6,736 bases of DNA from an uncultured Streptomyces sp. (GTDB lineage: Bacteria > Actinomycetota > Actinomycetes > Streptomycetales > Streptomycetaceae): positions 1-6,736 of the forward strand of contig CAMLJW010000296.1 in NCBI GenBank assembly GCA_946480485.1, in the 5' to 3' direction. Within the stretch, counting starts at the first letter, position 1, and every line of letters starts with the position of its first letter. The notes below the pieces were generated by a model. It worked only from the letters and a program-made list of their open reading frames with translations. It did no database searches and was not told where the DNA came from. The translations under genes were made by a program, and so were the position numbers. This document shows, piece by piece, positions 1-6,736 of the stretch.

Positions 1-1873
<1,873 letters not shown>

Positions 1874-1925
1874 CCCCCGAGGACGCCGCATCACCCGATA
1901 TGCCCTGGGTGCAGGGGCACTTCGG

Positions 1926-1965
1926 ACCGTTCCCGGCCGTTCACCAAACGGCGGCCGGGGACGGT
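1926..1965 (+). terminator. Long hairpin downstream of aroB, probable terminator without U-tract
   Basis: ACCGT (1926-1930) pairs with ACGGT (1961-1965), T1931 can wobble with G1960, and CCCGGCCG (1932-1939) pairs with CGGCCGGG (1952-1959), giving about 13 Watson-Crick pairs around a 12-base loop. It starts 52 bases after the aroB stop. There is no T-run behind it, which is common for GC-rich actinobacterial hairpin terminators. Alternative: an operator or 5' leader structure of the next gene, because a possible -10 box overlaps its right arm. Confidence 0.5.
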
Positions 1966-1970
1966 ACCGT
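1940..1970 (+). promoter_or_regulatory. Possible promoter for the P-loop protein gene
   Basis: TTCACC (1940-1945, four of six matches to TTGACA) lies 19 bases before TACCGT (1965-1970, fits TAnnnT). The implied transcript start near 1977 would give a leader of about 60 bases. That leader would open with a hairpin, CGGGGC (1981-1986) pairing with GCCCCG (1991-1996) across a four-base loop. The palindrome ACGGTACCGT at 1961-1970 covers the -10 box. The spacing is long and the elements overlap the aroB hairpin, so this is a weak call. Confidence 0.3.
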
Positions 1971-2037
1971 TCGGTAGGAGCGGGGCAGGTGCCCCGTTGC
2001 CAGCGCCCATTGCCTGTACGAGACGGAGTGGCACCGG

Positions 2038-2955
2038 ATGGAGCACGCAGTGGGGTCTGCGCCGCCGCCGCACCCTCAGCCGGGGCACGGACCGGCCGTC
2101 GGCTGGTCGCCGGCCGCACAACACCCGGGACCGCACCACCCGGGCGCGCACCCGGGCCCCGTCCCTCCGGGTCCTCCCACGGGTCCCGCTCCCGTGAGCC
2201 CGCCACCGGGTTTCGCCGGGGTGCCGACCGCTCCGGCGCCGCACCCTCCCGGCCACGCTCCAGCCCCGCATCACACGGCGCCGCACCACGCGCCCGTGCC
2301 GCTGACGCCGGACACCACGGGCCATGTGCAGCTACCGCCGGGCGGTCCCGTGGCGATGCCGAGCCCGCCGCCCACGGCGGGGACGCCCGACCCGACGTCC
2401 ACGACGCTCGCCGTCCTCCTCATCGGCCCCGCCGGTGCCGGGAAGACGAGCGTCGCCAAGTTCTGGGCCGACCACCGCCGGGTCCCTACCGCGCACATCA
2501 GCCTCGATGACGTACGCGAGTGGGTGCGCTCGGGCTTCGCGGACCCGCAGTCGGGGTGGAACGACCACTCGGAGGCGCAGTATCGTCTCGCCCGCCGCAC
2601 CTGCGGCTTCGCGGCCCGCAACTTTCTGGCCAACGGCATCTCCTGCGTCCTCGACGACGCGGTCTTCCCGGACCGTCCGGTCGTCGGCCTCGGCGGCTGG
2701 AAGCGGCATGTGGGCCCCGGCCTACTGCCGGTCGTGCTCCTGCCGGGCCTGGAGATAGTCCTGGAGCGCAACGCCGAGCGCTCCGGAAACCGCCGCCTCA
2801 CCGACGAGGAAGTCGCCCGCATCCACGGCCGCATGGCCGGTTGGTATGGCTCCGGGCTTCCCATCATCGACAACTCCCAGCTCGACGTGCCGGCCACGGC
2901 CCGGGTGCTCGACGAGGTGCTGGCGAGGTCGATCGCGAGCCCGCCGCAGTGGTGA
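2038..2955 (+). CDS. P-loop NTPase/kinase-like protein with Pro/His-rich disordered N-terminus
   Basis: 305 residues; I do not recognise a characterised protein. Residues 1-118 are low complexity: about one third proline, with 14 histidines and many Gly/Ala, and no signal peptide or membrane segment, so probably disordered. Residues 122-305 look like a small P-loop kinase: strand LAVLLIG, Walker A GPAGAGKT (130-137), HISLDD (153-158), a second strand with CVLDDAVFPD (203-212, Walker B or substrate aspartates), and an arginine-rich lid-like segment ERNAERSGNRR (243-253). This layout recalls the zeta-toxin / AAA_33 / polynucleotide-kinase-like group, but the substrate cannot be read from the sequence. 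Start: ATG at 2038 has GGAG at 2025-2028, nine bases upstream. Neighbours: it sits alone between aroB and the M24 protein, where mycobacteria carry aroQ as I recall. ATP-dependent phosphotransfer is an inference from the fold. Confidence 0.88.
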   Translation: MEHAVGSAPPPHPQPGHGPAVGWSPAAQHPGPHHPGAHPGPVPPGPPTGPAPVSPPPGFAGVPTAPAPHPPGHAPAPHHTAPHHAPVPLTPDTTGHVQLPPGGPVAMPSPPPTAGTPDPTSTTLAVLLIGPAGAGKTSVAKFWADHRRVPTAHISLDDVREWVRSGFADPQSGWNDHSEAQYRLARRTCGFAARNFLANGISCVLDDAVFPDRPVVGLGGWKRHVGPGLLPVVLLPGLEIVLERNAERSGNRRLTDEEVARIHGRMAGWYGSGLPIIDNSQLDVPATARVLDEVLARSIASPPQW

Positions 2956-2982
2956 CGACCGCCGGGACGAGTTGATCAGCAG

Positions 2983-3129
2983 GTTTTTTCGCCCCGCCGC
3001 CCCTGCCCTCCCCAAGGCTTTCGGCATCGCTCGAGCAGGGATCGTCCCTGAGGGCTGCGCCCCCAGACCCGGATCCGGTTCGTGTCTCGGCTGTGGGCCC
3101 GTCCGTGGCTGGTCGGGCCCGCGCCCGGG
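2983..3129. repeat. Probable copy of a Streptomyces dispersed intergenic repeat
   Basis: The run TTTTTTCGCCCCGCCGCCCC (2984-3003), then CCCTGAGGGCTGCGCCCCCA (3046-3065), then GTCCGTGGCTGGTCG (3101-3115) and GCGCCCGGGG, are phrases I recall from many Streptomyces intergenic regions, where a related version reads GTGGCTGGTCGCGCAGTTCC. This is recognition from memory, not an alignment, and the boundaries are approximate. It encodes nothing visible. Confidence 0.45.
3036..3066 (+). terminator. Two overlapping hairpins after the P-loop gene, possible terminator/attenuator pair
   Basis: CAGGGA (3036-3041) pairs perfectly with TCCCTG (3045-3050) around TCG. Alternatively CTGAGGGC (3048-3055) pairs with GCCCCCAG (3059-3066) around TGC with one A-C mismatch. 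CTG 3048-3050 belongs to both, so the two are mutually exclusive at their edge. They begin 80 bases after the stop of the P-loop gene. No T-run follows. Confidence 0.35.
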
Positions 3130-3326
3130 GAGCCGCACAGGTCACAGCCCCGCCCCCCCTGACGGGGTGCAAGCCCGCGTCGCCCCGCCCACCCGCAGTC
3201 GCCAACCCACGGATGGCGCCATGTGCCGGTGTCATCGCCCGTCGCTTATGGCTCCGCCCAGAAACCCCCCACCGCCGGAGGCGCTCGGTCGGACCCGCTG
3301 AACCGGCGGCATCCGGTCACCGCTCG

Positions 3327-3332
3327 TAGGCT
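3327..3332 (+). promoter_or_regulatory. -10 box TAGGCT of a leaderless promoter
   Basis: TAGGCT fits the Streptomyces -10 consensus and ends six bases before the A of the ATG at 3339, so transcription would start at or beside the start codon. There is no Shine-Dalgarno in CGGGTC, the bases between. No good -35 is visible 17-19 bases upstream. Confidence 0.6.
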
Positions 3333-3338
3333 CGGGTC

Positions 3339-4475
3339 ATGTCCGAGGTGTACGCAGCTCGCCGTGAGCGGCTACGAGAGCGATGTACGGCAAGCGGCAG
3401 CGCAGCCGCGCTGGTGTCCCGCCCCGCCAACGTCCGCTATCTCGCGGGCGCGGCGCCGAGGGGTGCCGTTCTCCTGCTGGCCAAGGGTCCGTTGGGCAAG
3501 GGTCTGCCGGCCAGGGGAGAAGACCTGCTGGTGTGTGCCGGATCGCTCAGCACCCAGCCGGAGGAGGGGCGGCTGGACGAGGCTCTGCGGATCCAGCTGC
3601 TGCCGGGGGCCGCCGGTGATCCCGCGGTCGCCGCGGCCGACCTCGCCGCGGCCCGGGGGGCCGAGTCCCTGGCCGTCGAGGAACACCACCTGACCGTGGT
3701 CCGTCACCGTGCCATCGGATCCGTGGCCCCCCGGCTGCGGCTGGCCGACCTCGGGGGTGCCGTCGAGCAGCTGCGGGTCGTCAAGGACGAGGAGGAGATC
3801 TCCTTTCTGCGTATCGGCGCCGAGATCGCAGACCAGGCACTGAGTGAGCTCCTTGAATCGATCCTCGTCGGACGCACGGAACGTCACCTCGCCCTGGAGC
3901 TGGAGCGACGTCTCGTCGACCACGGCGCCGACGGCCCGGCCTTCGCGACCTCGGTCGGCACCGGCCCTAACTCCGGTCTGCGCGGTCATTGCCCCACCGA
4001 CCGGCGGGTCGAGGAGGGCGACTTCCTCTCCGTGTGCCTAGGCGCGGCATATCGCGGATACCGCTGTGAGATCGGCCGTACGTTCGTGATCGGCACCTCG
4101 CCCGCCGACTGGCAGATCGCGTTGTACGAGGTCGTCTTCGCCGCCCAGCGGGCGGGCCGCGAGGCGCTGATGCCCGGCGCCGCCTACCGTGACGTGGACC
4201 GCGCGGCCCGTCAGGTGCTGGACTCCGCGGGGTACACGGAAGGCCTTCCGACGCTGACCGGGCACGGTGTAGGGCTTGAATTCGACGAGGACCCGCAGTT
4301 GGCCCCCGCGGCCATGGGTAAACTGGACGCTTGCGTGCCGGTCACCGTCGAACCGGGGGTCCACATCCCGGGCCGGGGCGGTGTCCGGATCGATGACACG
4401 CTCGTCGTACGCCCCGAGGCGGACGGCGGACCCGAGCTACTCACCATCACGACCAAGGAGCTGCTCGCGCTCTAG
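3339..4475 (+). CDS. M24-family (Xaa-Pro peptidase-like) protein with non-canonical metal site
   Basis: 378 residues with an N-terminal creatinase-like domain (about 1-145) and a C-terminal pita-bread domain (about 150-378). The fold is clear from [17 protein letters not shown] (149-165), [17 protein letters not shown] (213-229), [14 protein letters not shown] (306-319) and [17 protein letters not shown] (337-353). Family members cleave Xaa-Pro bonds with two metals held by Asp, Asp, His, Glu, Glu. Aligned by fixed spacing, those positions here are C233, E244, H309, E338 and D352: only His and one Glu are standard. A second conserved His is D316. Catalysis may therefore be altered or lost (inference). 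The place before efp-nusB is that of mycobacterial pepQ, so it is the probable positional ortholog. Start: ATG 3339, probably leaderless. It ends 58 bases before efp. Confidence 0.92.
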   Translation: MSEVYAARRERLRERCTASGSAAALVSRPANVRYLAGAAPRGAVLLLAKGPLGKGLPARGEDLLVCAGSLSTQPEEGRLDEALRIQLLPGAAGDPAVAAADLAAARGAESLAVEEHHLTVVRHRAIGSVAPRLRLADLGGAVEQLRVVKDEEEISFLRIGAEIADQALSELLESILVGRTERHLALELERRLVDHGADGPAFATSVGTGPNSGLRGHCPTDRRVEEGDFLSVCLGAAYRGYRCEIGRTFVIGTSPADWQIALYEVVFAAQRAGREALMPGAAYRDVDRAARQVLDSAGYTEGLPTLTGHGVGLEFDEDPQLAPAAMGKLDACVPVTVEPGVHIPGRGGVRIDDTLVVRPEADGGPELLTITTKELLAL

Positions 4476-4478
4476 CTT
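4449..4478 (+). promoter_or_regulatory. Weak candidate promoter for efp-nusB
   Basis: ACGACC (4449-4454, three of six matches to TTGACA) and TAGCTT (4473-4478) are 18 bases apart. The -10 box contains the stop codon of the M24 gene. A start near 4485 would give a leader of about 49 bases. efp may instead be read through from the M24 promoter. Confidence 0.25.
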
Positions 4479-4533
4479 CGAGCTGTGCGCCTGCCCCGGG
4501 GTCGTCCACGTCAGTCCAGGAGATTCCGCAACC

Positions 4534-5100
4534 GTGGCTTCCACGAACGACCTCAAGAACGGCATGGTGCTCAAGCTCGAAGGCGGCCAGCTCTGGTCCG
4601 TCGTCGAGTTCCAGCACGTCAAGCCCGGCAAGGGCCCGGCCTTCGTGCGCACCAAGCTCAAGAACGTGCTCTCCGGCAAGGTCGTCGACAAGACGTTCAA
4701 CGCCGGTGTCAAGGTCGAGACGGCCACTGTCGACAAGCGTGACATGCAGTTCTCGTACATGGACGGCGAGTACTTCGTCTTCATGGACATGGAGACGTAC
4801 GACCAGCTCCACGTCGACAGGAAGGCCGTCGGCGACGCCGCCAACTTCTTGATCGAGGGCTTCACCGCGACCGTCGCCCAGCACGAGGGCGAGGTGCTCT
4901 TCGTCGAGCTGCCCGCCGCCGTCGAGCTGACCATCCAGGAGACCGAGCCGGGCGTCCAGGGCGACCGCTCCACCGGTGGCACCAAGCCCGCCGTCCTGGA
5001 GACCGGTCACCAGATCAACGTGCCGCTCTTCATCACCACGGGCGAGAAGATCAAGGTCGACACCCGCACGAGCGACTACCTCGGCCGGGTGAACAGCTAA
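4534..5100 (+). CDS. efp: Translation elongation factor P
   Basis: 188 residues, the usual EF-P length. EF-P binds between the P and E sites of the ribosome and promotes peptide bond formation at consecutive prolines. What shows it: domain I with the tip loop V29-K-P-G-K33-G-P-A-F37; the domain II hallmark [18 protein letters not shown]; and the domain III signature from [20 protein letters not shown] to the terminal DYLGRVNS. The tip lysine is K33 in a PGKGP loop, which I recall as typical of an actinobacterial EF-P group reported to work without lysine modification. No modification enzyme gene is in the window. Start: GTG at 4534 with AGGAG at 4518-4522, 11 bases upstream; an in-frame extension back into the M24 gene is not real. 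Neighbours: 58 bases after the M24 gene and two bases before nusB, so efp-nusB are co-transcribed. Confidence 0.98.
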   Translation: MASTNDLKNGMVLKLEGGQLWSVVEFQHVKPGKGPAFVRTKLKNVLSGKVVDKTFNAGVKVETATVDKRDMQFSYMDGEYFVFMDMETYDQLHVDRKAVGDAANFLIEGFTATVAQHEGEVLFVELPAAVELTIQETEPGVQGDRSTGGTKPAVLETGHQINVPLFITTGEKIKVDTRTSDYLGRVNS

Positions 5101-5102
5101 CC

Positions 5103-5528
5103 GTGGCTGCCCGCAACACGGCCCGCAAGCGCGCCTTCCAGATCCTCTTCGAGGGTGACCAGCGCGGCGTGGACGTCCTGACGGTCCTCGCGGACTGGAT
5201 CCGGCACTCCCGGTCCGACACCCGGCAGCCGCCGGTGAGCGAATACACGATGCAGCTGGTCGAGGGGTACGCCAAGCACGCGCCGCGCATCGAGGAGCTC
5301 ATCGCGCAGTACGCCGTCGGCTGGACGATCGACAGGATGCCGGTCGTCGACCGCAACATCCTGCGCCTCGGTGCCTACGAGCTGATCTGGGTCGACGAGA
5401 CCCCGGACGCCGTGGTGCTCGACGAGGCGGTGCAACTCGCCAAGGAGTTCTCCACGGATGAGTCACCGGTCTTTGTGAACGGTCTGCTCGGCCGTTTCCA
5501 GGACCTCAAGCCTTCGCTTCGGCGATAG
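5103..5528 (+). CDS. nusB: Transcription antitermination protein NusB
   Basis: 141 residues, the normal length for this all-helical protein. NusB binds boxA RNA together with ribosomal protein S10 (NusE) in the antitermination complex on rRNA operons. What shows it: the N-terminal ARKRAFQILFEGD (7-19, family ARxxAxQxLF), DRNILRLGAYEL (83-94 region), LDEAVQLAKEFS (106-117) and VNGLLGR (125-131), all in the expected order. Start: GTG at 5103, only two bases after the efp TAA, without its own clear Shine-Dalgarno, so translational coupling to efp is likely (inference). It ends at TAG 5526-5528 and faces bldD convergently. Nothing is odd in the sequence. Confidence 0.97.
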   Translation: MAARNTARKRAFQILFEGDQRGVDVLTVLADWIRHSRSDTRQPPVSEYTMQLVEGYAKHAPRIEELIAQYAVGWTIDRMPVVDRNILRLGAYELIWVDETPDAVVLDEAVQLAKEFSTDESPVFVNGLLGRFQDLKPSLRR

Positions 5529-5531
5529 CCT

Positions 5532-5559
5532 CCGGCGGCTGGGCGGTTTCGCCCGCCGG
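5532..5559 (+). terminator. GC-rich hairpin directly after nusB, possible terminator
   Basis: GGGCG (5541-5545) pairs with CGCCC (5550-5554) around GTTT, and CCGGC (5532-5536) pairs with GCCGG (5555-5559) with a four-base bulge. CCGGCGG (5532-5538) could also pair with CCGCCGG (5573-5579). It begins four bases after the nusB stop. No T-run follows. Confidence 0.4.
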
Positions 5560-5610
5560 TGGGTGGGCGCCTCCGCCGGTGGCCCCCGCGGACGTACCGG
5601 CACCCGGCCA

Positions 5611-5662
5611 CCAAAAAAGCGCCGGGGGGGGCCGGAACCCTTTGGTTCCGGCCACCCCCGGC
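5611..5662 (-). terminator. Strong intrinsic terminator of bldD (possibly bidirectional)
   Basis: GGCCGGAACC (5630-5639) pairs perfectly with GGTTCCGGCC (5644-5653) around CTTT. After a single G-A mismatch, GCCGGGGG (5621-5628) pairs with CCCCCGGC (5655-5662): 18 base pairs in total. On the minus strand the hairpin is followed by GC and then six T (complement of A 5613-5618), so it is a textbook rho-independent terminator for bldD transcripts. The + side lacks a comparable T-run (only TGTTTC), so termination of nusB here would rest on the hairpin alone. Confidence 0.9.
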
Positions 5663-5693
5663 GGCATGTTTCTGCACGGTGTGGGGCTGGCGG

Positions 5694-6194
5694 TCAGCCC
5701 TCTTCGTGGGAGACCGCGCGGCGCGCATCCGTGTCGAGGACTCCCCAGCTGATCAGTTGCTCGGTGAGGACCGAGGGCGACTGGTCGTAGATGACGGCGA
5801 GTGTGCGCAGGTCGTCCTGGCGGATCGACAGCACCTTGCCGTTGTAGTCACCGCGCTGGGACTGGATCGTGGCCGCGTACCGCTGGAGGGGGCCCGCCTT
5901 CTCGGCCGGCACATGGGCCAGTCGCTCCAGGTCCAGGACCAGCTTCGGCGGCGGCTCGGCGGCACCGCCCGGCGTGGTGCCCGGCAGGAGCTCCTGCACC
6001 GGCACCCCGTAGAAGTCCGCCAGCTCGGCAAGACGCTGTACGGTCACGGCTCGGTCGCCGCGCTCATACGAACCGACCACGACCGCCTTCCAGCGGCCCT
6101 GGGACTTCTCCTCGACGCCGTGGAGGGAAAGGCCCTGCTGGGTACGGATGGCGCGGAGCTTGGCCCCGAGCTGTTTGGCGTATTCGCTGGACAT
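5694..6194 (-). CDS. bldD: BldD, c-di-GMP-responsive developmental repressor
   Basis: 166 residues. BldD is the master repressor that keeps Streptomyces in vegetative growth; tetrameric c-di-GMP bridges two C-terminal domains so that the dimer binds DNA upstream of sporulation genes. What shows it: an N-terminal Xre-type helix-turn-helix (about 8-65, LGAKLRAIRTQQGLSLHGVE through RLAELADFYGVPVQELLPG), a Pro-rich linker (75-83), and a C-terminal domain with the complete c-di-GMP motif R114-G-D116, eight residues, R125-Q-D-D128. Numbering agrees with what I know of S. coelicolor BldD. Start: ATG at 6194 (minus) preceded by GGGGAG four bases away. Neighbours: convergent with nusB, divergent from pyrR. 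Autoregulation is suggested by a BldD-box-like sequence over its -10 element. This is a chromosomal core copy with no sign of damage. Confidence 0.99.
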   Translation of the reverse strand: MSSEYAKQLGAKLRAIRTQQGLSLHGVEEKSQGRWKAVVVGSYERGDRAVTVQRLAELADFYGVPVQELLPGTTPGGAAEPPPKLVLDLERLAHVPAEKAGPLQRYAATIQSQRGDYNGKVLSIRQDDLRTLAVIYDQSPSVLTEQLISWGVLDTDARRAVSHEEG

Positions 6195-6241
6195 ATAGCT
6201 CCCCGGACACTGGGACGACGTGCGGTTTTGCCGCGCGGCTG

Positions 6242-6261
6242 GTAACTCACTGTGAGGTTAC
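6242..6261. promoter_or_regulatory. Probable BldD operator (autoregulatory site)
   Basis: The inverted repeat GTAACTCAC (6242-6250) / GTGAGGTTAC (6252-6261) overlaps the bldD -10 box and the predicted start. The 15-mer at 6242-6256 fits the published BldD box form nTnACnC(A/T)GnGTnAn, as I remember it, at all but one fixed position (C instead of G at 6250). BldD is known to repress its own gene in S. coelicolor. Confidence 0.65.
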
Positions 6262-6284
6262 GCAGCGTTACTCCGCCCCGTCAA
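6255..6284 (-). promoter_or_regulatory. bldD promoter (-35 TTGACG, -10 TAACCT, 18-base spacer)
   Basis: Read on the minus strand, TTGACG (complement of 6279-6284) is followed after exactly 18 bases by TAACCT (complement of 6255-6260). Five of six -35 bases match and the -10 fits TAnnnT. The start would be near 6248, giving a leader of about 53 bases that contains the palindrome GCCGCGCGGC (6230-6239). Confidence 0.75.
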
Positions 6285-6366
6285 GCCGAATGGTCCGGAC
6301 CGACTCTTCCGTGGGAGTCGCCGACAGGTGACGCCAGCCGGTGACGTGAGTGACGCTGGAGGGGGG
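6285..6366. other. Middle of the divergent bldD-pyrR region: palindrome, hairpin and direct repeats
   Basis: Contains the 10-base palindrome GGTCCGGACC (6292-6301), an inverted repeat CGACTC (6301-6306) / GAGTCG (6315-6320), and three direct copies of GTGACG (6328-6333, 6341-6346, 6350-6355). No gene is present. Their role is unknown; an activator or repressor site for pyrR or bldD is possible. Confidence 0.45.
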
Positions 6367-6396
6367 TGATCAGGGCCGTTGCCGGGCTGGTACCGT
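6367..6396 (+). promoter_or_regulatory. Possible pyrR promoter
   Basis: TACCGT (6391-6396) fits a -10 box, with the weak -35 TGATCA (6367-6372, three of six) 18 bases upstream. A start near 6403 keeps the whole PyrR-box hairpin in the leader. The better-looking pair TTGACG (6396-6401) with TAAGGT (6421-6426, spacer 19) would start transcription inside that hairpin, so it is less compatible with RNA regulation. Confidence 0.3.
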
Positions 6397-6415
6397 TGAC
6401 GGCGCAAATCCGACG

Positions 6416-6736
<321 letters not shown>

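Larger units (their letters stand above)
2956..3338. other. 383-base gene-free gap with hairpins and probable dispersed intergenic repeat
   Basis: No open frame here has convincing coding character or a ribosome-binding site. Contents: a T6 run at 2984-2989 followed by a C-rich pyrimidine tract (2990-3015); a perfect hairpin at 3036-3050; a second hairpin at 3048-3066; the palindrome CCGGATCCGG (3069-3078); a 7-bp inverted repeat GGGCCCG (3095-3101) / CGGGCCC (3114-3120); and an inverted repeat CCGCCGG (3272-3278) / CCGGCGG (3303-3309) just before the next promoter. The wording of 2983-3129 resembles a GC-rich sequence that I remember recurring between Streptomyces genes. Confidence 0.7.

Noticed and set aside
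1989..2510. 173-residue + strand frame overlapping the P-loop gene
   Set aside because: Arg/Ala-rich frame shadow; the competing frame has a Walker A motif and a well-placed Shine-Dalgarno.
2984..2989. T6 run as a rho-independent terminator of the P-loop gene
   Set aside because: No stable hairpin directly precedes the T-run on the + strand.
2846..3329. Open frames covering the 2956-3338 gap on either strand
   Set aside because: They start inside the P-loop gene or lack ribosome-binding sites, and the translations are Pro/Arg-rich without domains; high GC makes stop-free frames common.
4276..4533. Upstream extension of EF-P into the M24 gene
   Set aside because: The extra residues are a frame shadow of the M24 gene; GTG 4534 has a Shine-Dalgarno and gives the usual 188-residue EF-P.
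5559..6245. 228-residue + strand open frame antisense to bldD
   Set aside because: It spans the terminator and the whole of bldD; its content is explained by the GC bias of the complementary strand of a certain gene.

Overview
This is a chromosomal core segment from a high-GC actinobacterium, almost certainly a Streptomyces. The evidence is the very GC-rich codon use, GTG starts, stop/start overlaps, and above all a protein on the minus strand that I recognise as the developmental regulator BldD. The gene order aroC-aroK-aroB / P-loop protein / M24 peptidase-like / efp / nusB / <bldD / pyrR> matches my memory of the Streptomyces coelicolor chromosome. No mobile element, CRISPR array, tRNA or rRNA is visible.

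Layout. (1) Bases 1-1873 hold the 3' end of aroC, then aroK and aroB, joined by 4-base stop/start overlaps: a shikimate/chorismate operon. A long hairpin follows at 1926-1965. (2) Bases 2038-2955 encode an unassigned P-loop NTPase/kinase with a Pro/His-rich N-terminal tail of about 118 residues. As I remember it, mycobacteria have aroQ at this place. (3) Bases 2956-3338 are a gene-free gap with hairpins and sequence resembling a dispersed Streptomyces intergenic repeat. It ends in a -10 box placed so that the next gene should have a leaderless mRNA. (4) Bases 3339-5528 hold an M24/Xaa-Pro-peptidase-fold protein whose metal ligands are largely replaced, then efp and nusB, close together on the + strand. 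(5) Bases 5529-5693 are the convergent gap between nusB and bldD, with a strong intrinsic terminator oriented for bldD. (6) bldD lies on the minus strand with a good promoter and a BldD-box-like operator. It diverges from pyrR, which runs off the right edge and has a PyrR-binding-type RNA element overlapping its ribosome-binding site.

How the genes work together. The left block makes chorismate precursors. The middle block is housekeeping: EF-P relieves ribosome stalling at polyproline, and NusB supports rRNA antitermination. The right block holds two regulators: BldD, a c-di-GMP-dependent repressor of sporulation genes, and PyrR, a pyrimidine-sensing RNA-binding repressor. Points most worth a second look are the degenerate M24 active site, the PyrR-box/Shine-Dalgarno overlap, the unknown P-loop kinase with its EF-P-demanding tail, and the BldD box on the bldD -10 element.
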